From Streptomyces antibioticus (GTDB taxonomy: Bacteria > Actinomycetota > Actinomycetes > Streptomycetales > Streptomycetaceae): 64,000 nt of DNA. The notes beneath the pieces are model-generated. The model was given only the letters and a program-made list of their open reading frames with translations. It did not search any database and was not told the origin of the DNA. The stretch's first letter is position 1. Each line of letters opens with the position of its first letter. The position numbers and the translations under genes were made by a program. Below are positions 49,994 through 57,672 of the stretch, piece after piece. Where the stretch lies: NCBI RefSeq assembly GCF_002019855.1, contig NZ_CM007717.1:7511750-7575749 (forward strand). Direction: 5' to 3'.

Positions 49994-52771
49994 CTACGGC
50001 ACGTCCGTGACCGTCCCCGTCAGCGGCGGGTAGTCCGGCAGCGGCTCGCCCTCCTCGTCGGTGAGCGCGAGCCGCAGCGACTCGGCCGGCTCGGCCACCT
50101 GGTCCCGCACCGTCGGCACGGAGACGTCCACGCCCGTGGCCCCGGCCGGGACGGTCAGCCACACCCACAGGCCCGCCCCGGACAGCGGGCGCTCCGGATC
50201 GGGCGACTCACCCGAGGTGTCCGTGAACCACCGCGGGTCCACGTCCTTCGTGGACAGCTCCGCGCCCTCGGCGGGCGCCAGCACCCGCACCGGCTGCCAG
50301 ATCTCCACGTCGGCCGCCTCGGACAGCGAGATCCGCCAGATCAGCGGCTTCCCCTCGGTCACCTTGTCGGCGACCGGCGTCAGCGTGACCTTCGGCGCCG
50401 GATCGTCCTCCTCCGCCGTGACCCCGCCCTGGGCGGAGCCGACGACCGCGCCGCGCACGGCCTTCACCAGCAGGTCCTGCTGCTTGCCGTGGCCGAAGCG
50501 CGTGTCGCCCTTCACCACGACCGGGACGTCGATCGGCCGGGCCCCGGGCCGGACGGCGACGACCTTCTCCCGCGCCGCGCCGGTCTCCGGGCTCACGACG
50601 TAGAAGCGCACCGTGCCCTTGCCGTGGCCGGACACCGTCACCGGGACCCGGTAGGTGCGGGTGCCGGAGTCGCCCTCCTTGACCGTGAGGCGCCCGATGT
50701 CGACGCGCGGCAGCGCCGCCGCCTTGACCGCCGGGGTGCCCGGCGCCCAGCCCCAGGCGTCCATGAACCAGGCCCGCCCGGAACCCGAACGCGGGGTCAG
50801 CTCAAGGGACTTGACCCGCTTGAGGTCGAGCCCGGCGCGGGTGGCGGCGGTCAGCGGGACACGCAGTTCACGCGCCCAGTAGGACGCGGTGCGCTCCGAG
50901 CCCGGCAGTCCGTCGGCCGTGACCCGCCCGAGCTTGGCGCGCCGCCCGGCGGTGTCGGTGACGGTCACGTCCAGCTTGGTCCCGGTGGTGTTCGGCGGCA
51001 CGAACACCCGCAGCGCCAGGCTCCTGGAGCCGGCGAGGGAGAGGGGCGCCTTCGAGGTGATCTTCGTCGGCCTGCCCGGCGCGGACCACTTCAGGGCGAC
51101 CGCGTTGACACCGGTGTCCCGGTCCAGCGCCCACCAGCCGAAGTGCGGTGACCTGCCGTCGGTCTCCGCGTTCAGACACGCCTTCGCCGGTTTGGGGTCC
51201 GCCCAGCACACCCGGCCGCCGGTCACCTTCACCCCGGCCGCCTGGAGGAAGCCGCCGGTGCGCCGGGCGCCGACCGCGTGGGTCAGGACCCGGGCCGGAT
51301 CGGCGGAGGGGGCGCGGCGGCCCGTGCCGTCGAGGAGGGGGCGGACCCGGTCGTCACCGGCGACGAACAGCCGGGCCGCCGCGGCTATGTAGGTGGCGCC
51401 GGCGCGGTGCTGCTGCGCGGCGGTCAGCCGGGTGCGGGTGCCGGGGGAGCACACCGGGTCCCGGTCGCCCTGGCCGTCGTCCCAGAAGTCGTCGAAGGAC
51501 GGCGCCGCCGAAAGGCCCGGTGTCCACTCGGAGTTGAAGAAGTTGTGGTTGGCGCCGACCATGTACACCGCGCTGTGCAGGGCGGTGCCGCGGCTCACCC
51601 CGCGGGTGCCGTCGACGAAGACCTCGCCCTCCAGGTCGGACACGTCACCGTCGCAGCCGGGCAGGACCGACACGGACGGGACGTCGGCCACCGGATTGTG
51701 GCCGAAGATCGTCGGTCCGACGAGCACGGTGCCGCGGATCTTCCAGCGGACCGGGCCGCGGTAGCCGTCCTGGGCCGCGGGCGGCGGGTAGAGGCTGTCC
51801 AGGGCCGCGCGGTTGACGCCCTCGCCGCCGCGCGAGTGGCCCACGAGCAGCACCCGCGAGAGGTCTGCCTTCGGCGCCTCGCGTACGACGGCGGGCGCGC
51901 CGGCCGGGTTCGCGGCCCAGCCCGCCCAGCGGGCCAGGTGCTGCCGCACCAGCGAGGAGCGGGCCTGGGCGCCGCCGTCCTCCGCGTTCCAGTCCTGGCC
52001 GTTGATGCCGTTCGCCGAGACGGAGACGGTGACATAGCCCTGCGAGGCCAGGAGCTTCTGGTCCTGGAGGTAGCCCTTGTGGCTCGGGATCGCCTTCATT
52101 CCGGCGGGGCAGGGCCAGTCGCCGGTCACGTCGTCGGTGCCGGGCTTGTAGCAGGTGCCGTGCCGGCCGTGCAGGAACAGCGCGAGCGGCCGCTTGCCGG
52201 TGGCGCCCTTGGGCGCGACCACCACGGCCTGCATCTCGACCGGCTGGGGGAAGCCGGGCAGCTTCACCGGGTCGAGGGCGTACGAGCCGCTGACCGTGCG
52301 GTACGCGCCGGGCTTGCCGGGGTCGACCGGGTTGGCGGGGGCCGGGGCGGGGGCGGCGGGACGGGCCGACGACAGCGAATTCCGCCTGCCGCTGCCTGAG
52401 TTGTCGTCCGGGGCGTCCAACCGTCTGCCGCCGGACCGCACCTGAAGGCCCGTCAGTGGCGTGTCCCGGTCCAGGGTGAGCCGGAACGTGTGCCCGTCCG
52501 CGGCCGGCCGGGGTGTGCCGAGCAGCCGGCCCGCCGCGTGGAACTCGACGCGCGAGTCCCCGATGGGCACGGGTGCGGCCGACCGCCAGACCAGGGTGCG
52601 CGTGTCGCCGTCACCGGTGAGCCGCCAGCCCGCCGGCAGACCGCCGTCGTACGACGCCGTCGCCGACACCCGGGGCGCGGGCGGCTGTTGGGCCAGGGCC
52701 GGTACCGGTGACACCGCCAGGGCCGCGAGCGCGGCAACGGCGGTGACACCTGTTCGCCGGGCATGGATCAA
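49994..52771 (-). CDS. Large secreted alpha/beta hydrolase with C-terminal beta-sandwich domains
   Basis: 925 residues from TTG 52771, chosen for AGGAGG six bases upstream and an immediate signal peptide (TAVAALAALAVSPVPALAQQ). After an N-terminal beta-rich segment, residues ~170-520 form an alpha/beta-hydrolase with LALFLHGRHGTCYKPG (oxyanion region) and the nucleophile in VLLVGHSRGGEGVNRAAL; a downstream NHNFFNSEW may carry the His. The rest contains a beta-sandwich and a C-terminal Calx-beta-like domain (RLTVKEGDSGTRTYRVPVTV, AEPAESLRLALTDEEGEPLP). It is exported and may be an esterase or depolymerase with binding modules. The chemical substrate cannot be named. Confidence 0.85.
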   Translation of the reverse strand: MIHARRTGVTAVAALAALAVSPVPALAQQPPAPRVSATASYDGGLPAGWRLTGDGDTRTLVWRSAAPVPIGDSRVEFHAAGRLLGTPRPAADGHTFRLTLDRDTPLTGLQVRSGGRRLDAPDDNSGSGRRNSLSSARPAAPAPAPANPVDPGKPGAYRTVSGSYALDPVKLPGFPQPVEMQAVVVAPKGATGKRPLALFLHGRHGTCYKPGTDDVTGDWPCPAGMKAIPSHKGYLQDQKLLASQGYVTVSVSANGINGQDWNAEDGGAQARSSLVRQHLARWAGWAANPAGAPAVVREAPKADLSRVLLVGHSRGGEGVNRAALDSLYPPPAAQDGYRGPVRWKIRGTVLVGPTIFGHNPVADVPSVSVLPGCDGDVSDLEGEVFVDGTRGVSRGTALHSAVYMVGANHNFFNSEWTPGLSAAPSFDDFWDDGQGDRDPVCSPGTRTRLTAAQQHRAGATYIAAAARLFVAGDDRVRPLLDGTGRRAPSADPARVLTHAVGARRTGGFLQAAGVKVTGGRVCWADPKPAKACLNAETDGRSPHFGWWALDRDTGVNAVALKWSAPGRPTKITSKAPLSLAGSRSLALRVFVPPNTTGTKLDVTVTDTAGRRAKLGRVTADGLPGSERTASYWARELRVPLTAATRAGLDLKRVKSLELTPRSGSGRAWFMDAWGWAPGTPAVKAAALPRVDIGRLTVKEGDSGTRTYRVPVTVSGHGKGTVRFYVVSPETGAAREKVVAVRPGARPIDVPVVVKGDTRFGHGKQQDLLVKAVRGAVVGSAQGGVTAEEDDPAPKVTLTPVADKVTEGKPLIWRISLSEAADVEIWQPVRVLAPAEGAELSTKDVDPRWFTDTSGESPDPERPLSGAGLWVWLTVPAGATGVDVSVPTVRDQVAEPAESLRLALTDEEGEPLPDYPPLTGTVTDVP

Positions 52772-52898
52772 GGGTCCCCTCCTCACACAGGGAGCGCGGG
52801 GACCCCGTCCGAACCGGGAGCCCCTCACTCCCCGGAGGAAGCGAAACGGGACCCGTGGGTTGCCTGTGCCGCCGGGGACCGTCCCGGCAGGGAGGAAA

Positions 52899-52920
52899 TC
52901 AGGTCACGCGGGCGACCTGA
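52899..52920 (-). terminator. Hairpin just after the DUF35 gene
   Basis: TCAGGTC at 52899-52905 pairs with GACCTGA at 52914-52920. It starts 1 nt after the stop codon of the leftward gene, and TTTCC follows on that strand. A modest but well-placed terminator. Confidence 0.6.
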
Positions 52921-52921
52921 G

Positions 52922-53335
52922 TCAGTGCCAGCCCCGGAACGGCTCGTCGACGAGCTGGAAGACCGGCTCGCCCCGCACCGGGTCCTTGACGGTGGACAGC
53001 CGCACACGGTCGCCGCTGTGGATGCCGATGAGCGGGCCCATCACGCGGCCGCGCACCACGAACCCCTCGGCCATCTCGACCAGGGACACATTGCGGGCGG
53101 AGGGGGTGTTGCGGTGCACCACGGTGGCGTGGCGGACCGTTCCGACGCCCTCGCTGCGCTCGGTGCGCAGGTCGCTGCCCTGGCACACCGGGCAGAGCAG
53201 CCGGTGGTACATGGCGGTGCCGCACCAGGTGCAGCGTTGGAAGAGGATCGTGTCCGTGTCCGGGGCCTGGCGGTCGAGCACGCCCGCCGCGGAGCCGGAC
53301 GTCTGCTGAACGGCGCTTCCTGAGTGGTGGTACAC
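52922..53335 (-). CDS. Zn-ribbon/OB-fold protein of the DUF35 family
   Basis: 137 residues from GTG 53335, with GGAG nine bases upstream. The zinc ribbon CTWCGTAMYHRLLCPVCQ (Cys-x2-Cys pairs) precedes a small OB-fold (EGVGTVRHATVVHRNTPSAR, EGFVVRGRVMGPLIGIHSGD). DUF35 proteins partner thiolases, MaoC-type hydratases or sterol-side-chain enzymes and bind acyl-CoA intermediates. Here it is alone, between a secreted esterase gene and the tetR gene at 53511. Its promoter region carries two copies of the 13-bp palindrome also found before tetR, so the two genes are probably co-regulated. Confidence 0.82.
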   Translation of the reverse strand: MYHHSGSAVQQTSGSAAGVLDRQAPDTDTILFQRCTWCGTAMYHRLLCPVCQGSDLRTERSEGVGTVRHATVVHRNTPSARNVSLVEMAEGFVVRGRVMGPLIGIHSGDRVRLSTVKDPVRGEPVFQLVDEPFRGWH

Positions 53336-53434
53336 GCTGGTCAACTCCCTGCGCTGGGCCGGAATGCCACGGGCGCGGCTCACCCGTGCACGCACATGCG
53401 CGGCTCACCGTGCCGCCGCGCACACGTGCAGCGT

Positions 53435-53471
53435 ATGGCACTCAGTGCCATGCGTAAAGGCACTGGGTACC
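53435..53471. promoter_or_regulatory. Two 13-bp palindromic operators upstream of the DUF35 gene
   Basis: ATGGCACTCAGTGCCAT at 53435-53451 is a perfect 17-bp palindrome containing GGCACTCAGTGCC (53437-53449). A second site, GGCACTGGGTACC, starts 22 bp later at 53459. Both fit GGYACTSRGTDCC and the same motif occurs twice near tetR. Likely TetR-family binding sites. Confidence 0.7.
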
Positions 53472-53510
53472 CCTAAATTGCGGGGATCGCTCAGATGCGC
53501 GTCCTGCCGC

Positions 53511-54290
53511 TCACTTCCGGGCGAGGGTCGTCTCGATCTCCTGCACCACACGCCACAGGGGTGCTCCGCGCCGGGAGACGACCACGACGACGTCGTCCTC
53601 GTCCGGTAGGGCGGTCACCAGCGGCAGCCCGGGGGCCACGCCCGCCCGAACGCCCGCCGGAGCGCCCCCCGGAGCGTCCGCCGAGGGTTCCGGTGCCGCG
53701 CCGAACGCCGTCCGCACGGACCCCAGCGCGTGGTCCACCGCCTCGGCCGCGTCGCCCTGTCCGTCGGACCACAGCCAGGAGCGCAGCGCGTTGTTGTGCG
53801 CGGCCACCGTGGCCGCGGCGATCACATCGGCCCGCAGATCGCCGTCCGGCGTCCCGGCGAACCGGTCCCGCAGATAGGCGGCGAGCGCCCGCTCGTAGCG
53901 CCACACCACCGACAGTTCGTACGCCCGCAGCCCCGGCACCCGTTTGGTGAGCCGGTAGCGCTGCACGGAGAAGGACGGGTTCTCGGCGTACATCAGCATC
54001 ACCAGCCGGGCGGCGTCGCAGACCCGCCGCACCGGCTCGTGGTCCGGCTCGCTCGCCGCGAGGAACGCGGTCATGTCGGCCAGGCACCGCTCGTGGTCGG
54101 GGAAGACCACGTCCTCCTTGGAGGGGAAGTAGCGGAAGAAGGAGCGCCGGCCGACACCCGCGAGGGCCACGATGTCGTCGACGGTGGTCTGCTCGTAGCC
54201 CCGCTCCAGGAAGAGCTGGAAGGCCGCCGCGACCAGGGCCTCCCGCATCGGCGGTTTCGCGGCCTCGGGTCTGCTGGTGGTGCTGCTCAT
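53511..54290 (-). CDS. TetR-family transcriptional regulator
   Basis: 259 residues, ATG 54290. The N-terminal helix-turn-helix reads MREALVAAAFQLFLERGYEQ, TTVDDIVALAGVGRRSFFRY, FPSKEDVVFPDHERC. The ligand domain is helical, followed by a ~50-residue Pro/Gly-rich tail and a beta-like C-terminus (DVVVVVSRRGAPLWRVVQEI), longer than the usual ~200. It lies downstream of the P450 gene and upstream of the DUF35 gene. Paired 13-bp palindromes precede both tetR and DUF35, consistent with autoregulation. The inducer is unknown, perhaps an intermediate of the P450 pathway. Confidence 0.9.
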   Translation of the reverse strand: MSSTTSRPEAAKPPMREALVAAAFQLFLERGYEQTTVDDIVALAGVGRRSFFRYFPSKEDVVFPDHERCLADMTAFLAASEPDHEPVRRVCDAARLVMLMYAENPSFSVQRYRLTKRVPGLRAYELSVVWRYERALAAYLRDRFAGTPDGDLRADVIAAATVAAHNNALRSWLWSDGQGDAAEAVDHALGSVRTAFGAAPEPSADAPGGAPAGVRAGVAPGLPLVTALPDEDDVVVVVSRRGAPLWRVVQEIETTLARK

Positions 54291-54313
54291 GCCCGGAACG
54301 TTACACGCGGAAC

Positions 54314-54349
54314 GGCACTCGGTTCCCTGCTCCGAGGGAACCGAGTACC
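54314..54349. promoter_or_regulatory. Paired 13-bp operators within a 12-bp inverted repeat before tetR
   Basis: GGCACTCGGTTCC at 54314-54326 and GGAACCGAGTACC at 54337-54349 are opposite-facing copies of the palindrome seen near 53440, 23 bp apart. ACTCGGTTCCCT (54317-54328) and AGGGAACCGAGT (54335-54346) form a perfect 12-bp inverted repeat, so the site may also end the P450 transcript. Confidence 0.7.
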
Positions 54350-54360
54350 CCGTGTCGTGA

Positions 54361-55704
54361 TCAGGCCAGGGTCACCTCGACGGGCAGCTTCTTGATGCCG
54401 TTGACGAAGTTGGAGCGCACCCGAGGCACCTCGCCGGTCAGCCGGATGTCCGCGAGCCGGGGGATCAGCTCCTCGAACATGATCCGGATCTCGGTGCGGG
54501 CCAGCAGATTGCCCAGGCACAGATGCGGACTGCCCTTGCCGAAGGTCACGTGGTCGTTGTTCTCCCGGGTGACGTCGAAGGCGTACGGGTCGCCGAAGAC
54601 CTCCTCGTCACGGTTGCCGGAGGCGTACCACATGACGACCTTGTCGCCCTCCCTGATCCGTTTGCCGCCCAGCTCCACGTCCCGGGTGGCCGTACGGCGG
54701 AAGTGGTAGACGGGGGAGGCCCAGCGCAGGAACTCCTCGACCGCCGCCGGGATCAGTGAGGGGTCGTCGCGCAGCCGGGCGAGCTGCTCGGGGTGCTGGA
54801 GGAGCGCCAGCATCGAGTGGGAGATGGTGTGCCGGGTGGTCTCGTTGCCGGCCACCACCAGCAGCAGGAAGTAGTTGTCGAAGTCCTGCGCGGACAGCGG
54901 AACGCCGTCGCGCGGGGTGGTGTTGACCAGCCTGGACACCAGGTCGGTGCCCGCGCCGCCGCGTCGCCGCCGGGCCAGGTCGCGGCCGTACTCGAAGACC
55001 TCCAGCGAGGCGGGGGAGCGGAACGGCAGATCGCGGTACCGCTCGCTCTCCGCGCTGTGCAGCAGCACGTCCGCGTAGTCGGGGTCGGTGTTGCCGATGA
55101 TCCGGTTGCCCCAGTCGATCAGCCGCTGGTTGTCCTCCGGCGGGACGTCGAGCAGCCGGGCGAGGACGTTGATGGGGAAGTCGGCGGAGACGTCGGCGAC
55201 GAAGTCGAAACGGCCCTTGGCCAGCGCCGTGTCCAGGGTCCTGGCCGTCAGACCGCGCAGGAAGTCGGTGTAGCTGTTGATGACGCCCGCGCCGAACTGC
55301 CGCTGGATGACGCTGCGCAGGGCGCGGTGGCGGACGCCGTCCAGCTCCAGGATGGAGGCGCGCTTCTTGATCTGGTCGTCGTCGACCTCCTCCAGGTTGA
55401 CGAAGCGGGTGGAGGTGAAGGTCTCCGCGTCGCGGTCCACGCGGGCGATGTCGGCGTGCCGGGTCACCGCCCAGAAGCCGGAGTTGGGCGCCTCCTCGGG
55501 CTGCCAGTGCACCGGGTCCTCGTGGCGCAGGGTGTGGAACATCCGCCAGGGGGTGATCCCGTCGGTGAAGCGGTCGAGGTCGGCGAGGTCCACCTCCGCG
55601 AGCGGCAGCGGTTCCCGGAGCGCCTCCCGGACGGAAGGGGCGGAGGGGGCGGAAGGGGTGGAGGGGGCGGCGGGCACGGAAGGCAGATGGGCGGAGGCGG
55701 TCAT
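54361..55704 (-). CDS. Cytochrome P450 (CYP125/CYP142-like group)
   Basis: 447 residues, ATG 55704, GGGAG upstream. After a Pro/Ser/Ala-rich head, all P450 landmarks are present: I-helix VVAGNETTRHTISHS, ExxR in VEEFLRWASP, HFRRTATRDVELGG, and heme loop FGKGSPHLCLGNLLAR with thiolate Cys396. The SNFVNGIKKLPV end resembles the actinobacterial CYP124/125/142 type that hydroxylates lipid or sterol chains, but the real substrate is open. Electron partners are likely the ferredoxin (57480) and reductase (57673) across the shared control region. Cotranscribed with the GS-like gene 23 nt upstream. Confidence 0.9.
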   Translation of the reverse strand: MTASAHLPSVPAAPSTPSAPSAPSVREALREPLPLAEVDLADLDRFTDGITPWRMFHTLRHEDPVHWQPEEAPNSGFWAVTRHADIARVDRDAETFTSTRFVNLEEVDDDQIKKRASILELDGVRHRALRSVIQRQFGAGVINSYTDFLRGLTARTLDTALAKGRFDFVADVSADFPINVLARLLDVPPEDNQRLIDWGNRIIGNTDPDYADVLLHSAESERYRDLPFRSPASLEVFEYGRDLARRRRGGAGTDLVSRLVNTTPRDGVPLSAQDFDNYFLLLVVAGNETTRHTISHSMLALLQHPEQLARLRDDPSLIPAAVEEFLRWASPVYHFRRTATRDVELGGKRIREGDKVVMWYASGNRDEEVFGDPYAFDVTRENNDHVTFGKGSPHLCLGNLLARTEIRIMFEELIPRLADIRLTGEVPRVRSNFVNGIKKLPVEVTLA

Positions 55705-55727
55705 GGTGGCGGGTCTCCCGGTCGTCG

Positions 55728-57101
55728 TCACAGGTGGTAGCCGTACTCGGTGAACTCCCAGTCGGTGACGTGCCGTTGGAAGCGTTCCACCTCGTCCCGC
55801 TTGTAGCTGAGGAACGCGGTGGCGAAGTCCTTGCCGAGGAGGCCGGTCAGGGCGGTGTCCGCCTCGAAGGCGTCGAGGGCGGCGGACAGGCTGGTGGGCA
55901 GGAGGGCCGCGGCGCTCGGGTCGTAGCCGTAGCCCTCCAGCGGGGCGGGCGGCTCCTCGCCGGCCAGGACGCCGAGGAGCGCGGCGGCGACGGTGCCCGC
56001 GGTCAGCAGATAGGGGTTGGCGCCGGCGTCGCCGAGCCGCAGCTCCAGGCGGGCGCCCGCGCCGCGCTCCGGCGGGACGCGGACCATCGCGCTGCGGTTG
56101 TCCAGGCCCCAGTCGACGAGCCAGGGCGCGAGCGTGTCGGGGCCGAACCGTTTGTAGGAGTTGACGGTGGGGTTGGCGAGCGCGGCCAGGGCCGGGGCGT
56201 GCGCGAGGACACCGGCCACGGCGTGCCGGGCGGTGGCGGACAGTCCGTGCGGTGCCGCCGGGTCGGCGAAGACGTTGCGCCCGTCCGGGTCCGTGCCCGA
56301 CAGATGCAGATGGAAGCCGGAGCCGCCCGCGTCGTTGAAGGGCTTGGCCATGAAGGTGGCGAGCCGGCCCTCCCGGCGGGCCAGTTCCTTGATCGCGGCC
56401 TTGAAGCGGAACGCCCGGTCGGCGGCGGAGAGCGCCTCGGAGTGCAGCAGGTTGATCTCGAACTGCCCGCCGTCGAACTCGTGGTTGCCGCTGAGCACCC
56501 CGATGTCCAGGCCGCGGACCTGGCGGAGGGTGCGCAGCAGATGGTTGTCGGGGTCGGCGCGCAGCCCGGCCGTGTAGACGACTCCGGGGACGGCGCCGTA
56601 GCGGCGCCAGCCGCCGGCCGGGTCCGGCTCGCACAGGAAGTACTCCAGCTCGGGGCCGACGACCGGCCGCAGTCCGTGCTCGTGACAGCGGTCCAGGACG
56701 GAGCGGAGCAGATCGCGGGGCGACTCGGGGGCCGGGGCGCCGGTGGCCGGGTCGGTCACCTCGGCGAGACAGGTGGCGACCCCGGGTTCCCAGGGCAGGG
56801 CGGTCAGGGTGGACAGGTCCGGGCGGACGCAGATGTCGGGCAGGCCCGCCTCCAGGCCGCCGGCCACCGGCACCACATCGCCCTGCGGGGTGGTGTGGTA
56901 GACGGCCCGGCAGAAGGCGAGGCCGTGCTCGACGGCCCGGGGCAGCTCTTCGAGCAGCACGTCGCGGGCCCGCTCGGTGCCGATCAGATCGGGATACGTC
57001 ACCCGGACGACGTCGATGCCGTCGGCGGCGAGCCGCTCCATGCGGCGGCGGACCGCCGCCGGGTCCTGCGCGGTGTTCTGGCCGGGATCTTGAGCGCTCA
57101 C
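55728..57101 (-). CDS. Glutamine-synthetase-like gamma-glutamyl ligase
   Basis: 457 residues from GTG 57101 with GAGGAG six bases upstream. A type I GS fold: metal/glutamate ligands in VVGPELEYFLCEPD, GNHEFDGGQFEIN, catalytic loop GSGFHLHLSG, NSYKRF and RLELRLGDAGANPYL. ATP and glutamate sites look complete. Two features depart from true GlnA: the flap that normally reads PGYEAP (its Glu binds ammonium) reads GPDTLAP, and no adenylylation Tyr motif is seen. Such changes are known from GS-like enzymes that glutamylate amines (polyamine, ethanolamine or aniline type). I infer capture of an amine substrate for the adjacent P450 and ring-cleavage genes. Leads the leftward operon. Confidence 0.88.
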   Translation of the reverse strand: MSAQDPGQNTAQDPAAVRRRMERLAADGIDVVRVTYPDLIGTERARDVLLEELPRAVEHGLAFCRAVYHTTPQGDVVPVAGGLEAGLPDICVRPDLSTLTALPWEPGVATCLAEVTDPATGAPAPESPRDLLRSVLDRCHEHGLRPVVGPELEYFLCEPDPAGGWRRYGAVPGVVYTAGLRADPDNHLLRTLRQVRGLDIGVLSGNHEFDGGQFEINLLHSEALSAADRAFRFKAAIKELARREGRLATFMAKPFNDAGGSGFHLHLSGTDPDGRNVFADPAAPHGLSATARHAVAGVLAHAPALAALANPTVNSYKRFGPDTLAPWLVDWGLDNRSAMVRVPPERGAGARLELRLGDAGANPYLLTAGTVAAALLGVLAGEEPPAPLEGYGYDPSAAALLPTSLSAALDAFEADTALTGLLGKDFATAFLSYKRDEVERFQRHVTDWEFTEYGYHL

Positions 57102-57310
57102 CGGTGTCTCCTCGGGGGACGGCGGGGCACCTCCGGGGCGCCGGAGGGCAGCCGGGGAGGCGGGTGGCGTGCGGGGTGGGAACGGCGCCGGACGGGCCGC
57201 GCGGTCCGGGAGGGACGGCGGCCGGGGCCGTTGTACGAGCACAGACGCTAGGCACGGGCCGGGGGCTCCGCAAGGGGTGCGGACCAATAATTTATCCATG
57301 TGGATAGGTC

Positions 57311-57339
57311 TTGACCGGGGTGAGGCGCGTCCCTACGTT
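57311..57339 (+). promoter_or_regulatory. Sigma-70-type promoter of the ferredoxin operon
   Basis: TTGACC at 57311-57316, an exact 17-nt spacer and TACGTT at 57334-57339. Transcription would start near 57346, inside the 20-bp regulatory element at 57340, leaving a ~134-nt leader. Confidence 0.65.
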
Positions 57340-57359
57340 GTTTGAAGCCAAACGAGTTG
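57340..57359. promoter_or_regulatory. 20-bp regulatory element, copy 1 (core GCCAAACGAGTTG)
   Basis: GTTTGAAGCCAAACGAGTTG, containing the inverted arms GTTTG/CAAAC, overlaps the likely start point of the ferredoxin operon. The reverse complement, with two differences, recurs at 63867-63886 before the next gene unit. Probably the operator of one of the cluster's regulators. Confidence 0.7.
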
Positions 57360-57479
57360 GGTGTGCGGCCCCGCGCCGCGGTCGCCGCACACCTTTGGCG
57401 GGGGCCCGGCCGTCCGCGGCCGGGCCCCGATCCCCTCCCTCACCTCCCCCTTCGCCCCCGTCCCCCAGGAGGACCGGCC

Positions 57480-57668
57480 ATGAAGGTCGTCGTCGACATG
57501 AACAAGTGCCAGGACCACGGCCAGTGCGTCTTCGCCTCCCCGGACGTCTTCTCGCTGGACGCCGACGGCCGGCTGCTCTACGTCCCCGACCCCGACGACG
57601 CCCTGCGCGACGAGGTCGAGGAAGCCGCCGACGTCTGCCCGCTCCAGGCCATCCGGATCGAGGACTGA
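57480..57668 (+). CDS. [3Fe-4S] ferredoxin, P450 partner type
   Basis: 62 residues, ATG with AGGAGG seven bases upstream. The short actinobacterial ferredoxin pattern is seen: VVVDMNKCQDHGQCVFASPD followed by the third Cys in VCPLQAIRIED. Three cluster Cys (the second ligand of a fourth being replaced within CQDHGQC) indicate a [3Fe-4S] cluster, as in ferredoxins dedicated to P450s. It would pass electrons from the reductase encoded 4 nt downstream to the P450 at 54361. First gene of the rightward six-gene operon. Confidence 0.92.
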   Translation: MKVVVDMNKCQDHGQCVFASPDVFSLDADGRLLYVPDPDDALRDEVEEAADVCPLQAIRIED

Positions 57669-57672
57669 CGCC

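Larger units (their letters stand above)
57102..57479. promoter_or_regulatory. Divergent control region of the catabolic cluster
   Basis: It carries promoters for the leftward GS/P450 operon and the rightward ferredoxin operon. TATCCATGTGGATA (57293-57306) is a perfect palindrome lying between them; AATTTA at 57289 read leftward is a possible -10. The remaining bases, up to 57465, are GC-rich leader without a recognised structure. AGGAGG at 57468-57473 is the ferredoxin ribosome site. Confidence 0.6.
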
